From an uncultured Chloroflexota bacterium (GTDB taxonomy: Bacteria > Chloroflexota > Dehalococcoidia > Lucifugimonadales > CAJWER01), in assembly GCA_913030785.1 (NCBI GenBank), contig CAJWER010000048.1, positions 1-15,646 of the forward strand: 15,646 nucleotides of DNA. Direction: 5' to 3'. Below are positions 6,232-12,669 of this stretch, in pieces. A model generated the notes under the pieces. That model was given only the letters and a program-made list of their open reading frames with translations. It was not told where the DNA came from and did no database searches. The first letter of the stretch is position 1. Every line of letters begins with the position of its first letter. The position numbers and the translations under genes were made by a program.

Positions 6232-7281
6232 ATGAACGGCATCGACCTGCGATCTGACACGGTCACCCGGCCAACCCCCGAGATGCGCCAAGCCATGTAC
6301 GACGCCGAAGTCGCCGATGACGGCCTTGAGGGCGACCCCACCACTCAGCGCCTCGAAGAGCTGGCCGCTGAGCTACTGGGCACGGAGGCCGCACTGCTGG
6401 TGGCCTCTGGCTCGATGGGCAACCTCGTCGCGGCCCTCGCACACTGCGAGCCCGGCGACGCGATGATCGTCGGGGAGCGCTCCCACATGGCCTGGAGCGC
6501 CGACCAGGGCAAGGGTCATAGCACCTACGGCCAGATCGGCGTGCGACGGCTGCCAGAAAACCCCGACGGGAAGCTCGGGATCGAGGACATCGGCCTATCG
6601 ATGGCGGCGGAGTCCGAGAGCGATAGCCGGGTGGTGCTGGTAAACATGGAGAACACCCACAACGCGTCCGATGGCAGGCCGATCGACCCGGCATGGACCT
6701 CGTCTTTCGCGTCACAGGTTCACGACCGCGGCGCAGCACTGCATATCGACGGCGCACGGCTATTCAACGCCGCCGTAGCGCTGAATGTCCCAGCATCGGC
6801 CCTGGTTGCCGACGCCGACTCCGCAACGTTCTGCCTCTCCAAGGGGCTGGCATGCCCAATCGGCGGAATCGTGGCTGGCAGCCGCGATTATATAGCCGAG
6901 GCCCACAACCGGCGCAAGATCGTCGGCGGCGAGATGCGCCAGACCGGCGTCATCTCGGCTGCAGGCATCGTCGCCCTCAATTCCATGGTTGACCGGATGG
7001 CAGACGACCACGCCAACGCCCGGCGACTAGCCGAGGGCCTCGCCCAGATCAGTGGCATCAGCATCGAACCCGAACGCGTCACCACCAACATCCTGTACTT
7101 CACGTTATCCGACCGGACTCCCGAAGAGGTCGAGCAGAGTCTTGCTGAAGAGGGCGTGCACTGTTTCGCCATTGACGACCGTGTCCGCATGGTCACCCAT
7201 CACCACATCACCCCCGAGGACATAGAAACCACCCTCGGAACCGTCCAGCGAGTCATCCAGAGTCCTCCGCGCGCTGGGTAA
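6232..7281 (+). CDS. ltaE: Low-specificity L-threonine aldolase
   Basis: A 349-residue fold-type I PLP enzyme that cleaves L-threonine or L-allo-threonine to glycine and acetaldehyde. The N-terminus IDLRSDTVTRPTPEMRQAM is diagnostic of the family. VASGSMGNLVA binds the PLP phosphate, ENTHN and HIDGARLFNAA follow, and the Schiff-base lysine is Lys204 in FCLSKGLACPIG. The RRKIVGGEMRQTG segment also matches. Length is normal for the family (about 340-350). The ATG at 6232 is preceded by GGAGGAAGT and lies 35 nt after the predicted start point, so the longer frame back to 6085 is rejected. It is transcribed divergently from the amidohydrolase; the pairing could reflect use of amino acid or amide carbon, which is inference. 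Confidence 0.95.
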   Translation: MNGIDLRSDTVTRPTPEMRQAMYDAEVADDGLEGDPTTQRLEELAAELLGTEAALLVASGSMGNLVAALAHCEPGDAMIVGERSHMAWSADQGKGHSTYGQIGVRRLPENPDGKLGIEDIGLSMAAESESDSRVVLVNMENTHNASDGRPIDPAWTSSFASQVHDRGAALHIDGARLFNAAVALNVPASALVADADSATFCLSKGLACPIGGIVAGSRDYIAEAHNRRKIVGGEMRQTGVISAAGIVALNSMVDRMADDHANARRLAEGLAQISGISIEPERVTTNILYFTLSDRTPEEVEQSLAEEGVHCFAIDDRVRMVTHHHITPEDIETTLGTVQRVIQSPPRAG

Positions 7282-7283
7282 GG

Positions 7284-7442
7284 GTGCTTGCGCACGCCGA
7301 TGGGACGGAGGTTGGCTCTGCCCAACGCAAGGTGCCACGAGCGCCAGTAGGCGTGGCGCGCACGCTGATGAGGGTTGTGTCTGATCTTGGCTACGTGTTG
7401 GATGCTGAGAATCTTGAAACCAGCCCGTGGCCCCATGAATAA
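7284..7442 (+). CDS. Possible small ORF or gene remnant (52 aa)
   Basis: A GTG-started frame begins two bases after the threonine aldolase stop and runs to TAA at 7440-7442, just before repeat copy 2. The peptide (VLAHADGTEVGSAQRKVPRA..., later RTLMRVVSDLGYVLDAENLE) has a helix-like second half and unremarkable composition. No ribosome binding site is evident and the opposite strand is open too (a 78-codon frame at 7200-7436). It could be a degraded gene end, a small translationally coupled gene, or chance. No family is recognised. Confidence 0.2.
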   Translation: MLAHADGTEVGSAQRKVPRAPVGVARTLMRVVSDLGYVLDAENLETSPWPHE

Positions 7443-7450
7443 TGTCTCCA

Positions 7451-7531
7451 GGGGGTGTGCAGAGGGGCACTGCCCCTATGCCGGGAGTGTGAGGGCGTCC
7501 CTCACACAATATGTATATTTTCTCTTCTCTT
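7451..7531 (+). repeat. Two-hairpin repeat element, copy 2
   Basis: The same plan as copy 1: GGGGTGT lead, hairpin 1 (GCAGAGGGGC, loop ACT, GCCCCTATGC; 7459-7481, one G-A mismatch), a CGGGAG linker, hairpin 2 (TGTGAGGG, loop CGT, CCCTCACA; 7488-7506) and a T-rich tail TATATTTTCTCTTCTCTT. In hairpin 2 the C-G pair closing copies 1 and 3 is G-C here and one more pair is added, a compensatory change. It lies between two + strand genes and its tail ends about 48 bp before the thiolase start. Confidence 0.85.
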
Positions 7532-7579
7532 CGGATTAGGGCGTAATGAGACAGACGCGGCCCACAAGGAGCAGTAGCA

Positions 7580-8767
7580 GTGACAACACCATCGGTCATC
7601 CTCGGTAGCGCTCGCACCCCTATTGGCAAGTTGGGAGGCGCGCTTTCGAGCGTCCCCGCCACACAGCTCGGATCGACGGCAGTCCGCGCAGCCATAGACC
7701 GCGCCGGCATAGCCGACACTGATGTCGACTACGTCATCATGGGCAACGTGTTGTCGGCTGGACTTGGCCAGGCCCCTGCCCGTCAGGCATCCATCGGCGC
7801 TGGCCTCCCCGACACCTGCTCGGCGCTCACAGTAAACAAGGTCTGCGCGTCCGGCATCATGTCGGTCATCCTGGCCTCGCTTATGGTGCAATCCGGTGAT
7901 GCCGACGTGGTCATCGCTGGCGGGATGGAGAGCATGAGCCGTGCGCCCCACGTACTACCTGGTAGCCGCACCGGCAAGAGAATCGGCGACTGGGAATTGG
8001 TCGACACCATGGTCCACGACGGCCTCTGGTGCTGCTTCAACGATACTCATATGGGCAACCTTGCCGAGGGTACCGCTGCGGAATTTGAGGTCACCAGACA
8101 GGAGCAGGATCAGTTCGCACTGGGTAGCCACCAAAGTGCGGTTCGGGCCGCAGGTGACGGCTCTTTCGCCAGCGAGATCGTACCCGTCGAGGTCAAGACT
8201 CGCAAGGGAACCGTCACCGTCGTGGAGGATGAGGGGCCGCGTTCCGATACGTCGATTGAGGCCCTCACAAGACTATCGACCCCCTTCGAGACCGGTGACA
8301 CCGTGACCTCCGGAAACTCTTCGCAGATCTCCGACGGGGCTGCCGCAATAGTGGTCGCAAGCGCTGAAAAGGCCCGCTCCCTCGGTCTCCAACCCATAGC
8401 CACCATCGAAGATCACACGTTCGTGGCCAATGAGCCAGCCCGGCTGTTCGAGGCCCCCGCTCAGGCCATCGACAAGCTGTTGGGCCGTGGCAAGATGAAC
8501 CTCTCGGACATCGACCTGATGGAGGTCAACGAGGCCTTCTCCTCCCAGGTCCTCGCCAACGGCAAGGCCCTCGACTGGGACTGGGACAAGGTCAACGTCA
8601 ACGGGGGCGCGGTCGCTCTGGGTCACCCGATAGGGGCTAGCGGCGCACGCATCCTGGTCACGCTGCTGCACGCGCTCGAACGCCGAGGGCTGGAGTCCGG
8701 TGTCGCGGCGGTCTGCCACGGCGGCGGCGGAGCAGTAGCCATGCGAGTGGGTGCTGCGCACGCTTAG
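7580..8767 (+). CDS. Acetyl-CoA acetyltransferase (thiolase II family)
   Basis: A 395-residue thiolase that condenses two acetyl-CoA or cleaves acetoacetyl-CoA. The nucleophilic Cys89 lies in NKVCASGIMS, GGMESMSRAPH is the usual loop motif, His349 is in VNGGAVALGHPIGASGAR, and the second catalytic cysteine, Cys379, is in VCHGGGGAVAM. Most family members have C-x-G-G-G, which is met here with His at x. Length is normal. The start codon is GTG with AAGGAG 8 bp upstream. Biosynthetic and degradative roles cannot be separated; no hydroxyacyl-CoA dehydrogenase or enoyl-CoA hydratase lies beside it. The SDR gene follows after 67 bp on the same strand and may be co-transcribed. Confidence 0.95.
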   Translation: MTTPSVILGSARTPIGKLGGALSSVPATQLGSTAVRAAIDRAGIADTDVDYVIMGNVLSAGLGQAPARQASIGAGLPDTCSALTVNKVCASGIMSVILASLMVQSGDADVVIAGGMESMSRAPHVLPGSRTGKRIGDWELVDTMVHDGLWCCFNDTHMGNLAEGTAAEFEVTRQEQDQFALGSHQSAVRAAGDGSFASEIVPVEVKTRKGTVTVVEDEGPRSDTSIEALTRLSTPFETGDTVTSGNSSQISDGAAAIVVASAEKARSLGLQPIATIEDHTFVANEPARLFEAPAQAIDKLLGRGKMNLSDIDLMEVNEAFSSQVLANGKALDWDWDKVNVNGGAVALGHPIGASGARILVTLLHALERRGLESGVAAVCHGGGGAVAMRVGAAHA

Positions 8768-8834
8768 GGGTGCAGGGCTAGGCATTACATATTCAGGGTG
8801 CTGCTTGCCGAGGGCATCGTAGGGAGCGGTTGAT

Positions 8835-9587
8835 ATGAAAATACTGTTGGTCGGCGGCGCCGGGAATGTCGGCACTTGGACGGCCCCTTATCTGCAGCCA
8901 CACCATGAGTTGAGGGTGCTCGATCTGCGGCCACCCCGCGCCGAGGGCATCGAGTACGTCGAAGGCTCTATTACAGACCCGGAGGCGCTGAAGCGGGCCC
9001 TGGATGGGGTCGACGTCTTCGTGAACATGGTGATGCAAAACCCTACCGACCCCCACTCGAATCGCGCGACCATCGACGACATCACCCGGAACTACCAGGT
9101 GAACACCCTCGGCCTCCACCTGCTGCTCCAGACCGCCCACGAAATGGGTGTCGTGTCTGGCGTATACACCAGCACTTTTACCGTCCACGCCCGCAACCGC
9201 AAATGGTACGCGGGCGAGGAGGAGGTGCCGCTCGACAATCCCGGGGTCTATGGCCTCACCAAGGGCCTGGGCGAGCGCATTTGCCGCTACTTCTGCCGCG
9301 AGTTCGGCATGTCCATCGCCGCCCTCCGAATTACGGGCCCTCGCGACCGCGCCGGTTGGGTTGAGGGCCGGAAGATCCCCGTGGAGGACCCTGGACACCT
9401 GTGGGTCACCGACGAGAGCGACCTGGCATCGGCCTACCTTGCCGCCGTCGACTTCGTGAGGGGCAGGACGAGCCGGTTCGACGCATTCTTCATCGCCGGG
9501 GACGAGACCGGGCAAGAGGTCCACCTCGCCAAGGCGAACCAGATGCTTGGCTGGGCTCCAAAGGCCCATCTACTGCCCTCCGATTAG
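8835..9587 (+). CDS. NAD-dependent epimerase/dehydratase-like SDR
   Basis: A 250-residue extended-type short-chain dehydrogenase/reductase, shorter than usual members (about 300). The dinucleotide motif is Gly7-x-x-Gly10-x-x-Gly13 in VGGAGNVG. Asp30 at the end of the second strand points to NAD rather than NADP. The catalytic triad can be placed as Ser113 (YTSTF), Tyr139 and Lys143 (VYGLTKG). ALRITGP matches the substrate-domain strand LRxxGP of sugar epimerases, and the C-terminal part (NQMLGWAPKA) fits too. Likely substrates are nucleotide sugars, uronates or related sugar acids; a uronate dehydrogenase-like role is possible. GGGAG lies 8 bp before the ATG. Confidence 0.85.
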   Translation: MKILLVGGAGNVGTWTAPYLQPHHELRVLDLRPPRAEGIEYVEGSITDPEALKRALDGVDVFVNMVMQNPTDPHSNRATIDDITRNYQVNTLGLHLLLQTAHEMGVVSGVYTSTFTVHARNRKWYAGEEEVPLDNPGVYGLTKGLGERICRYFCREFGMSIAALRITGPRDRAGWVEGRKIPVEDPGHLWVTDESDLASAYLAAVDFVRGRTSRFDAFFIAGDETGQEVHLAKANQMLGWAPKAHLLPSD

Positions 9588-9609
9588 TCAGCCCCAGCCA
9601 CACTCGCGG

Positions 9610-9638
9610 TTGCCATCAGCCCTCACCCGTGCTAATAA
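9610..9638 (+). promoter_or_regulatory. Sigma70 promoter of the glycosyltransferase gene
   Basis: TTGCCA (9610-9615), a 17-bp spacer and TAATAA (9633-9638). The -10 box lies inside an imperfect dyad GTGC...GCAC (9629-9648). The start would be near 9645. Confidence 0.6.
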
Positions 9639-9683
9639 GGTATTGCACGATGTGGCGCGCCTATTCCTCGTGCCCGGACTGGA

Positions 9684-10412
9684 GTGCCCTTGGCGATACC
9701 CTTCCTGTCGATAGTCATCCCGGCCTACAACGAAGAGACACGCATCAGCCTCACCCTGCGCGCCGTCCTCGACTACCTCCGTGCACAGGAGTACACCTGG
9801 GAGATCGTGGTCGTTGATGACGGCAGCGTCGACGCAACGTCCGCCTTTGTGAACTCGGTGGTCGACATAGACGATCGTGTTCGCCTGGAGCGGATTCCAC
9901 ACGGGGGTAAGGGCTGGGCGGTGAGGCACGGGATGCTGGCGGCGAAGGGCGAACTGCGATTCATGTGCGACGCCGACCTGGCCATGCCAATTCCACAGCT
10001 CAGCCGCTTCATCGACCCGATGAGTGAAGGGTACGACGTGGTAATCGGGTCTCGCGAGGGCGCCGGAGCGAGGCGCTACGATGAGTCGGCATCTAGGCAC
10101 CTAAGGGGGCGCATCTTCAACCTGGTCGTGCGTTTGTTGGCGGTCCGGAGATTTCAGGACACTCAGTGCGGGTTCAAATGCTTCAGAAGCGCGGCGGCCG
10201 AGGAGCTTTTTGCCAGTCAGCGAACGACCGGATTCGGGTTCGACGTGGAGCTGCTCTACCTGGCTTCGAAGCGAGGCCTGAGAGTCCTCGAAATGCCGAT
10301 TGAGTGGCATCACCAGAAGGAGAGCACAGTGCGCTTCGTAGATGCCTTCCTGATGCTACGGGACGTCATCATGGTTAGGCTAAGGGATGCGCGCGGCGAC
10401 TACGGGAAATAG
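9684..10412 (+). CDS. Family 2 glycosyltransferase, ALG5-like (polyprenyl-phosphate beta-glucosyltransferase type)
   Basis: A 242-residue GT-A fold glycosyltransferase that probably moves a sugar from a nucleotide sugar to polyprenyl phosphate at the inner membrane face. Motifs in order: IVIPAYNEETR (10-20), VVVDDGS (42-48), HGGKGWAVRHGM (73-84, typical of ALG5/dolichyl-phosphate glucosyltransferases), the metal-binding D-x-D Asp96-Ala-Asp98 in CDADLAMP, and DTQCGFKCF. No C-terminal membrane anchor is seen, unlike bacterial DPM-type fusions. GTG 9684 is the first start in the frame but has no well-spaced ribosome site. TTG 9690 with GGAG 5 bp upstream is an alternative and costs only two residues. 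It has its own promoter and no glycan cluster around it. Confidence 0.88.
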   Translation: MPLAIPFLSIVIPAYNEETRISLTLRAVLDYLRAQEYTWEIVVVDDGSVDATSAFVNSVVDIDDRVRLERIPHGGKGWAVRHGMLAAKGELRFMCDADLAMPIPQLSRFIDPMSEGYDVVIGSREGAGARRYDESASRHLRGRIFNLVVRLLAVRRFQDTQCGFKCFRSAAAEELFASQRTTGFGFDVELLYLASKRGLRVLEMPIEWHHQKESTVRFVDAFLMLRDVIMVRLRDARGDYGK

Positions 10413-10445
10413 CAGATATCGAGCGAATCAAGACACGAATACTGC

Positions 10446-10474
10446 TTGCGCGACATAGGGTCATGCGCTAGAAT
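10446..10474 (+). promoter_or_regulatory. Sigma70 promoter of the TPR protein gene
   Basis: TTGCGC (10446-10451), a 17-bp spacer and TAGAAT (10469-10474). Transcription would start near 10481 and leave a leader of about 77 nt that contains the imperfect dyad GGTC...GACC. Confidence 0.65.
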
Positions 10475-10557
10475 TCGCCGACTAAAAAGGATTGAGGTCA
10501 CTAGGCGACCTTGGGCTCGCGGAATCCAGACCGCCCTGATGAGCGGTGTACAGCACA

Positions 10558-11388
10558 ATGACTTCAACACAAATACAAGCCCAGAAAAGACAAAAAGAGG
10601 ACCAGGCCAAGAAGGCGATCGATCTCGCCATGCAGAGCCGCTGGTCAGATGCGGTCGAGGCAAACGAGGCTATCCTCGACGACTTCCCTGATGACCTGGA
10701 GACCTACAACAGGCTCGGGAAGGCGCTAACGGAGGTCGGGAGAATTCGAGACGCGGAGGCAGCCTTCGGGCGTTCGCTAGAGTTATCTCCCCACAACCCG
10801 ATCGCACGCAAAAACCTGGACCGCCTACAGCAGCTCGACGACACCGAGCCCGTGGATATGATCCATGGCTGCGCCGTGGGAAACACGTTCATAGAGGAGA
10901 TCGGCAAGACCACGATTACGGTCCTGGTGAACCTGGCAAAGCCCAAGGTGCTCCTGAAAGAGGCGCCGGGTCGACCGGTGAAGCTGCAATCGGAGGATGG
11001 TGTCTTCAAGGCGATTGGACTCGGGGGCGCTCTCCTTGGTCAGATCGAACCAAGACTCACCGTAAGGCTGGTCCGGCTCATAAAGGGCGGCAACATGTAT
11101 GAGGCTGCTATCAGAAGTGTCGGGGAAGAGGCGCTTCTGCTGATCGTCCGAGAGGTGTACAAGCACCCGTCTCAATCCGGCGCCATGTCTTTCCCACCGA
11201 AGGAAATCCCAGCCCGTGGAATGATACTGTCGGGGTCCCAGGAAGCATTCGATGCGGGCGATGACGACACCTTGAAGGACTGGTCAAACGATGACACAGA
11301 GCCAGGGGACGATGACGCATTCGGCCCGGTGATCCACCGCATAATCGGAAACAACCCAAGGGACGACGATGCAAGCGGGGACGACTAG
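10558..11388 (+). CDS. TPR protein with putative HIRAN-like domain and acidic tail
   Basis: A 276-residue soluble protein. Residues about 15-90 form two TPR-like helical pairs (SRWSDAVEANEAILDDFPDD; TEVGRIRDAEAAFGRSLELS). Residues about 115-210 are a predicted beta-rich unit with LKEAPGRPVKLQSEDGVFKA, ALLGQIEPRLTVRLVRLIKG and NMYEAAIRSV. This order of blocks resembles HIRAN-type domains, a weak inference. The last 45 residues are very acidic with GDDD, NDD and RDDD clusters, as in low-complexity tails that interact with nucleic acid-binding or basic partners. No catalytic motif or signal peptide is seen. The start at ATG 10558 is preceded by GAGCGGTG about 9 bp upstream; an in-frame GTG at 10546 is the alternative. 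It converges with the 91-residue ORFan, 9 bp between stops. Confidence 0.75.
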   Translation: MTSTQIQAQKRQKEDQAKKAIDLAMQSRWSDAVEANEAILDDFPDDLETYNRLGKALTEVGRIRDAEAAFGRSLELSPHNPIARKNLDRLQQLDDTEPVDMIHGCAVGNTFIEEIGKTTITVLVNLAKPKVLLKEAPGRPVKLQSEDGVFKAIGLGGALLGQIEPRLTVRLVRLIKGGNMYEAAIRSVGEEALLLIVREVYKHPSQSGAMSFPPKEIPARGMILSGSQEAFDAGDDDTLKDWSNDDTEPGDDDAFGPVIHRIIGNNPRDDDASGDD

Positions 11389-11397
11389 GCCGAGGCG

Positions 11398-11673
11398 CTA
11401 GCCCTCCACCTGGTCATCATGTCCCTCAGAGCCGATTTCCCTGGCGCGATAATAGAGTCCCCACCGCTGCATCACCTCGTCAATAGCGGGGTTTTCCAAC
11501 TGACCAAGCTGCCTGAAGAAGCCCGCCAGCGCGTGGGCATGCAGCTTGTCGTCGGAGCATACCCAGCTCGATTCTGCCGGTACGACGTAGAGCATCCCGG
11601 ACTGGTGCTCGCACTCCAGCGCAATCCGCTTACTGCCCGTGTCGCCCTTCACGGAAAGTCCATGGCTACTCAT
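11398..11673 (-). CDS. Small hypothetical protein (91 aa)
   Basis: A 91-residue soluble protein of unknown function. A strong ribosome site (AGGGGGA, 6 bp before the ATG at 11673) and an extended -10 promoter about 55 bp upstream support it. The sequence starts MSSHGLSVKG, has a beta-like first half with two cysteines (residues 21 and 39), then a helical part (LHAHALAGFFRQLGQLE; IDEVMQRWGLYYRAREI) and a polar acidic tail. The same frame stays open up to 12366, but that stretch is the complement of the CPBP protease gene and is not coding. It converges on the TPR protein gene. No domain is recognised. Confidence 0.7.
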   Translation of the reverse strand: MSSHGLSVKGDTGSKRIALECEHQSGMLYVVPAESSWVCSDDKLHAHALAGFFRQLGQLENPAIDEVMQRWGLYYRAREIGSEGHDDQVEG

Positions 11674-11707
11674 CAAAGTCCCCCTGACGCTGTGATGTCC
11701 GGCAACG

Positions 11708-12493
11708 ATGCCGCCCGGCGCTCGACAAATTATAGCAGGGCACTTCGAAACATCTCGGCAACTGGCCGCCAAAAGCGTGTCAAGCGTGATTGAGCAGGAA
11801 TCATCTGCGCGGGAGCTCCTAGCGCCATGGGGTACGCGCGGAGCGCTACTGGGTGTGGCTACGGTGGCAGGCGGCTCTGCAGCGCTGGTCGCCATACTCG
11901 CTATCGCGTTTCGTGGCACCGAGAACACCCTCAGCGACGCTTTCGTCCCGGTGGTCATAGCGATACCACACCTGCTGATGGTCTCTGCTGTGTGGTATCT
12001 GGGCATCCGAAGACACCGGGTGCCGTGGAGCGTCGTCGGCTTCAGATCCCCCAAAGGACGGCTCGCACTGCTGATTCCCTGGCCGGCATTGCTGGGCAGC
12101 CTTGTGTTCAGCGGTGTATATGTCGCTATCGTGACCACTCTCGGCTTCGATTTCCTGGTGCCCACCGGGGTCCCCGTCGACATCCTGGGAGAGGCATATC
12201 GAAGACTGATTACCATCGCACTGATCGGACTCGCAGGCCCCCTGGTCGAGGAGCTGTTTTTCAGGGGTTTTGTTTTGACCGCGCTCGTCGGTCCCCTGGG
12301 AAAATTCCGTGCAGCAGTTGTAACTAGTATTCTGTTCGCGGCGGGCCACGTTGACCTCGGCGTCATGGTACCCTTCTTCGTGAGCGGTATTCTGTTGTCC
12401 TGGCTGTACCTGCGAACACGATCAATATGGCCTCCGTTTTTGGCCCATTCCGCCCAGAACCTGCTGGCTCTTTGGTTGATGACCGCAACTTAG
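11708..12493 (+). CDS. CPBP family intramembrane glutamic endopeptidase
   Basis: Up to 261 residues with about six hydrophobic segments (roughly 45-68, 80-100, 118-146, 165-180, 203-217, 219-236). The CPBP/Abi motifs are complete: Glu181-Glu182-x3-Arg186 in PLVEELFFRG, His214 in FAAGHVD, and the closing block FLAHSAQN (His247, Asn251). Bacterial members cleave within the membrane and are linked to bacteriocin self-immunity or protein processing; the substrate is unknown. The start is uncertain. ATG 11708 has no clear ribosome site and its first codons overlap the extended -10 promoter of the divergent 91-residue gene. GTG 11777 or 11786 may be the real start and would leave all motifs intact. 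The residues before about 40 are polar and unconserved in style. Confidence 0.85.
   Translation: MPPGARQIIAGHFETSRQLAAKSVSSVIEQESSARELLAPWGTRGALLGVATVAGGSAALVAILAIAFRGTENTLSDAFVPVVIAIPHLLMVSAVWYLGIRRHRVPWSVVGFRSPKGRLALLIPWPALLGSLVFSGVYVAIVTTLGFDFLVPTGVPVDILGEAYRRLITIALIGLAGPLVEELFFRGFVLTALVGPLGKFRAAVVTSILFAAGHVDLGVMVPFFVSGILLSWLYLRTRSIWPPFLAHSAQNLLALWLMTAT
11729..11737 (-). promoter_or_regulatory. Extended -10 promoter of the 91-residue ORFan
   Basis: The minus strand reads TGCTATAAT (complement 11729-11737), a perfect extended -10 element. No good -35 is seen, which extended -10 promoters do not need. The start would be near 11722, about 49 nt before the ATG at 11673. Confidence 0.65.
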
Positions 12494-12548
12494 AGTTCTA
12501 TGATCGCAACTCATCTGGACAATGGGCAATAAACCTTTGCTAACCAGG

Positions 12549-12633
12549 GAGAGAAGAAAAAAGAGAATAAAAGTGTTTTCTGAGGGACTCCCTCAGGCTC
12601 CCGGCATAGGGGCTCTGCCCCTCTGCACACCCC
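12549..12633 (-). repeat. Two-hairpin repeat element, copy 3 (reverse orientation)
   Basis: Read on the minus strand: GGGGTGT lead (from 12633), hairpin 1 (GCAGAGGGGC, loop AGA, GCCCCTATGC; complement 12604-12626), a CGGGAGC linker, hairpin 2 (CTGAGGG, loop AGT, CCCTCAG; 12580-12596), and a T-rich tail with TTTTATTCTCTTTTTTC. Both flanking genes (CPBP protease and trpA) run on the + strand, so this copy cannot terminate either. On the + strand its tail is A-rich and precedes the hairpins. Confidence 0.85.
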
Positions 12634-12669
12634 GATAACCAGTGAATCGGACACCACGCAAGGGGTACG

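Noticed and set aside
7451..7531. Repeat copy 2 as a standard intrinsic terminator for threonine aldolase
   Set aside because: The T-run is separated from the hairpin by about 11 A/T-mixed bases and the element is 170 bp past the stop, so it is not a textbook terminator; it is annotated as a repeat.
8793..9569. 258-codon minus-strand frame
   Set aside because: It is opposite the SDR gene with an intact Rossmann motif and catalytic Tyr/Lys; it is a high-GC shadow frame.
10160..10180. GGTTCAAATGC resembling a tRNA T-arm
   Set aside because: It lies inside the glycosyltransferase coding motif DTQCGFKCF and no cloverleaf can be drawn around it.
11674..12366. Long minus-strand open frame continuing upstream of the 91-residue gene
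   Set aside because: It is the exact complement of the CPBP protease gene, whose motifs are complete on the + strand. Its Ser/Thr/Arg-rich translation looks like a shadow, and a ribosome site marks the real start at 11673.
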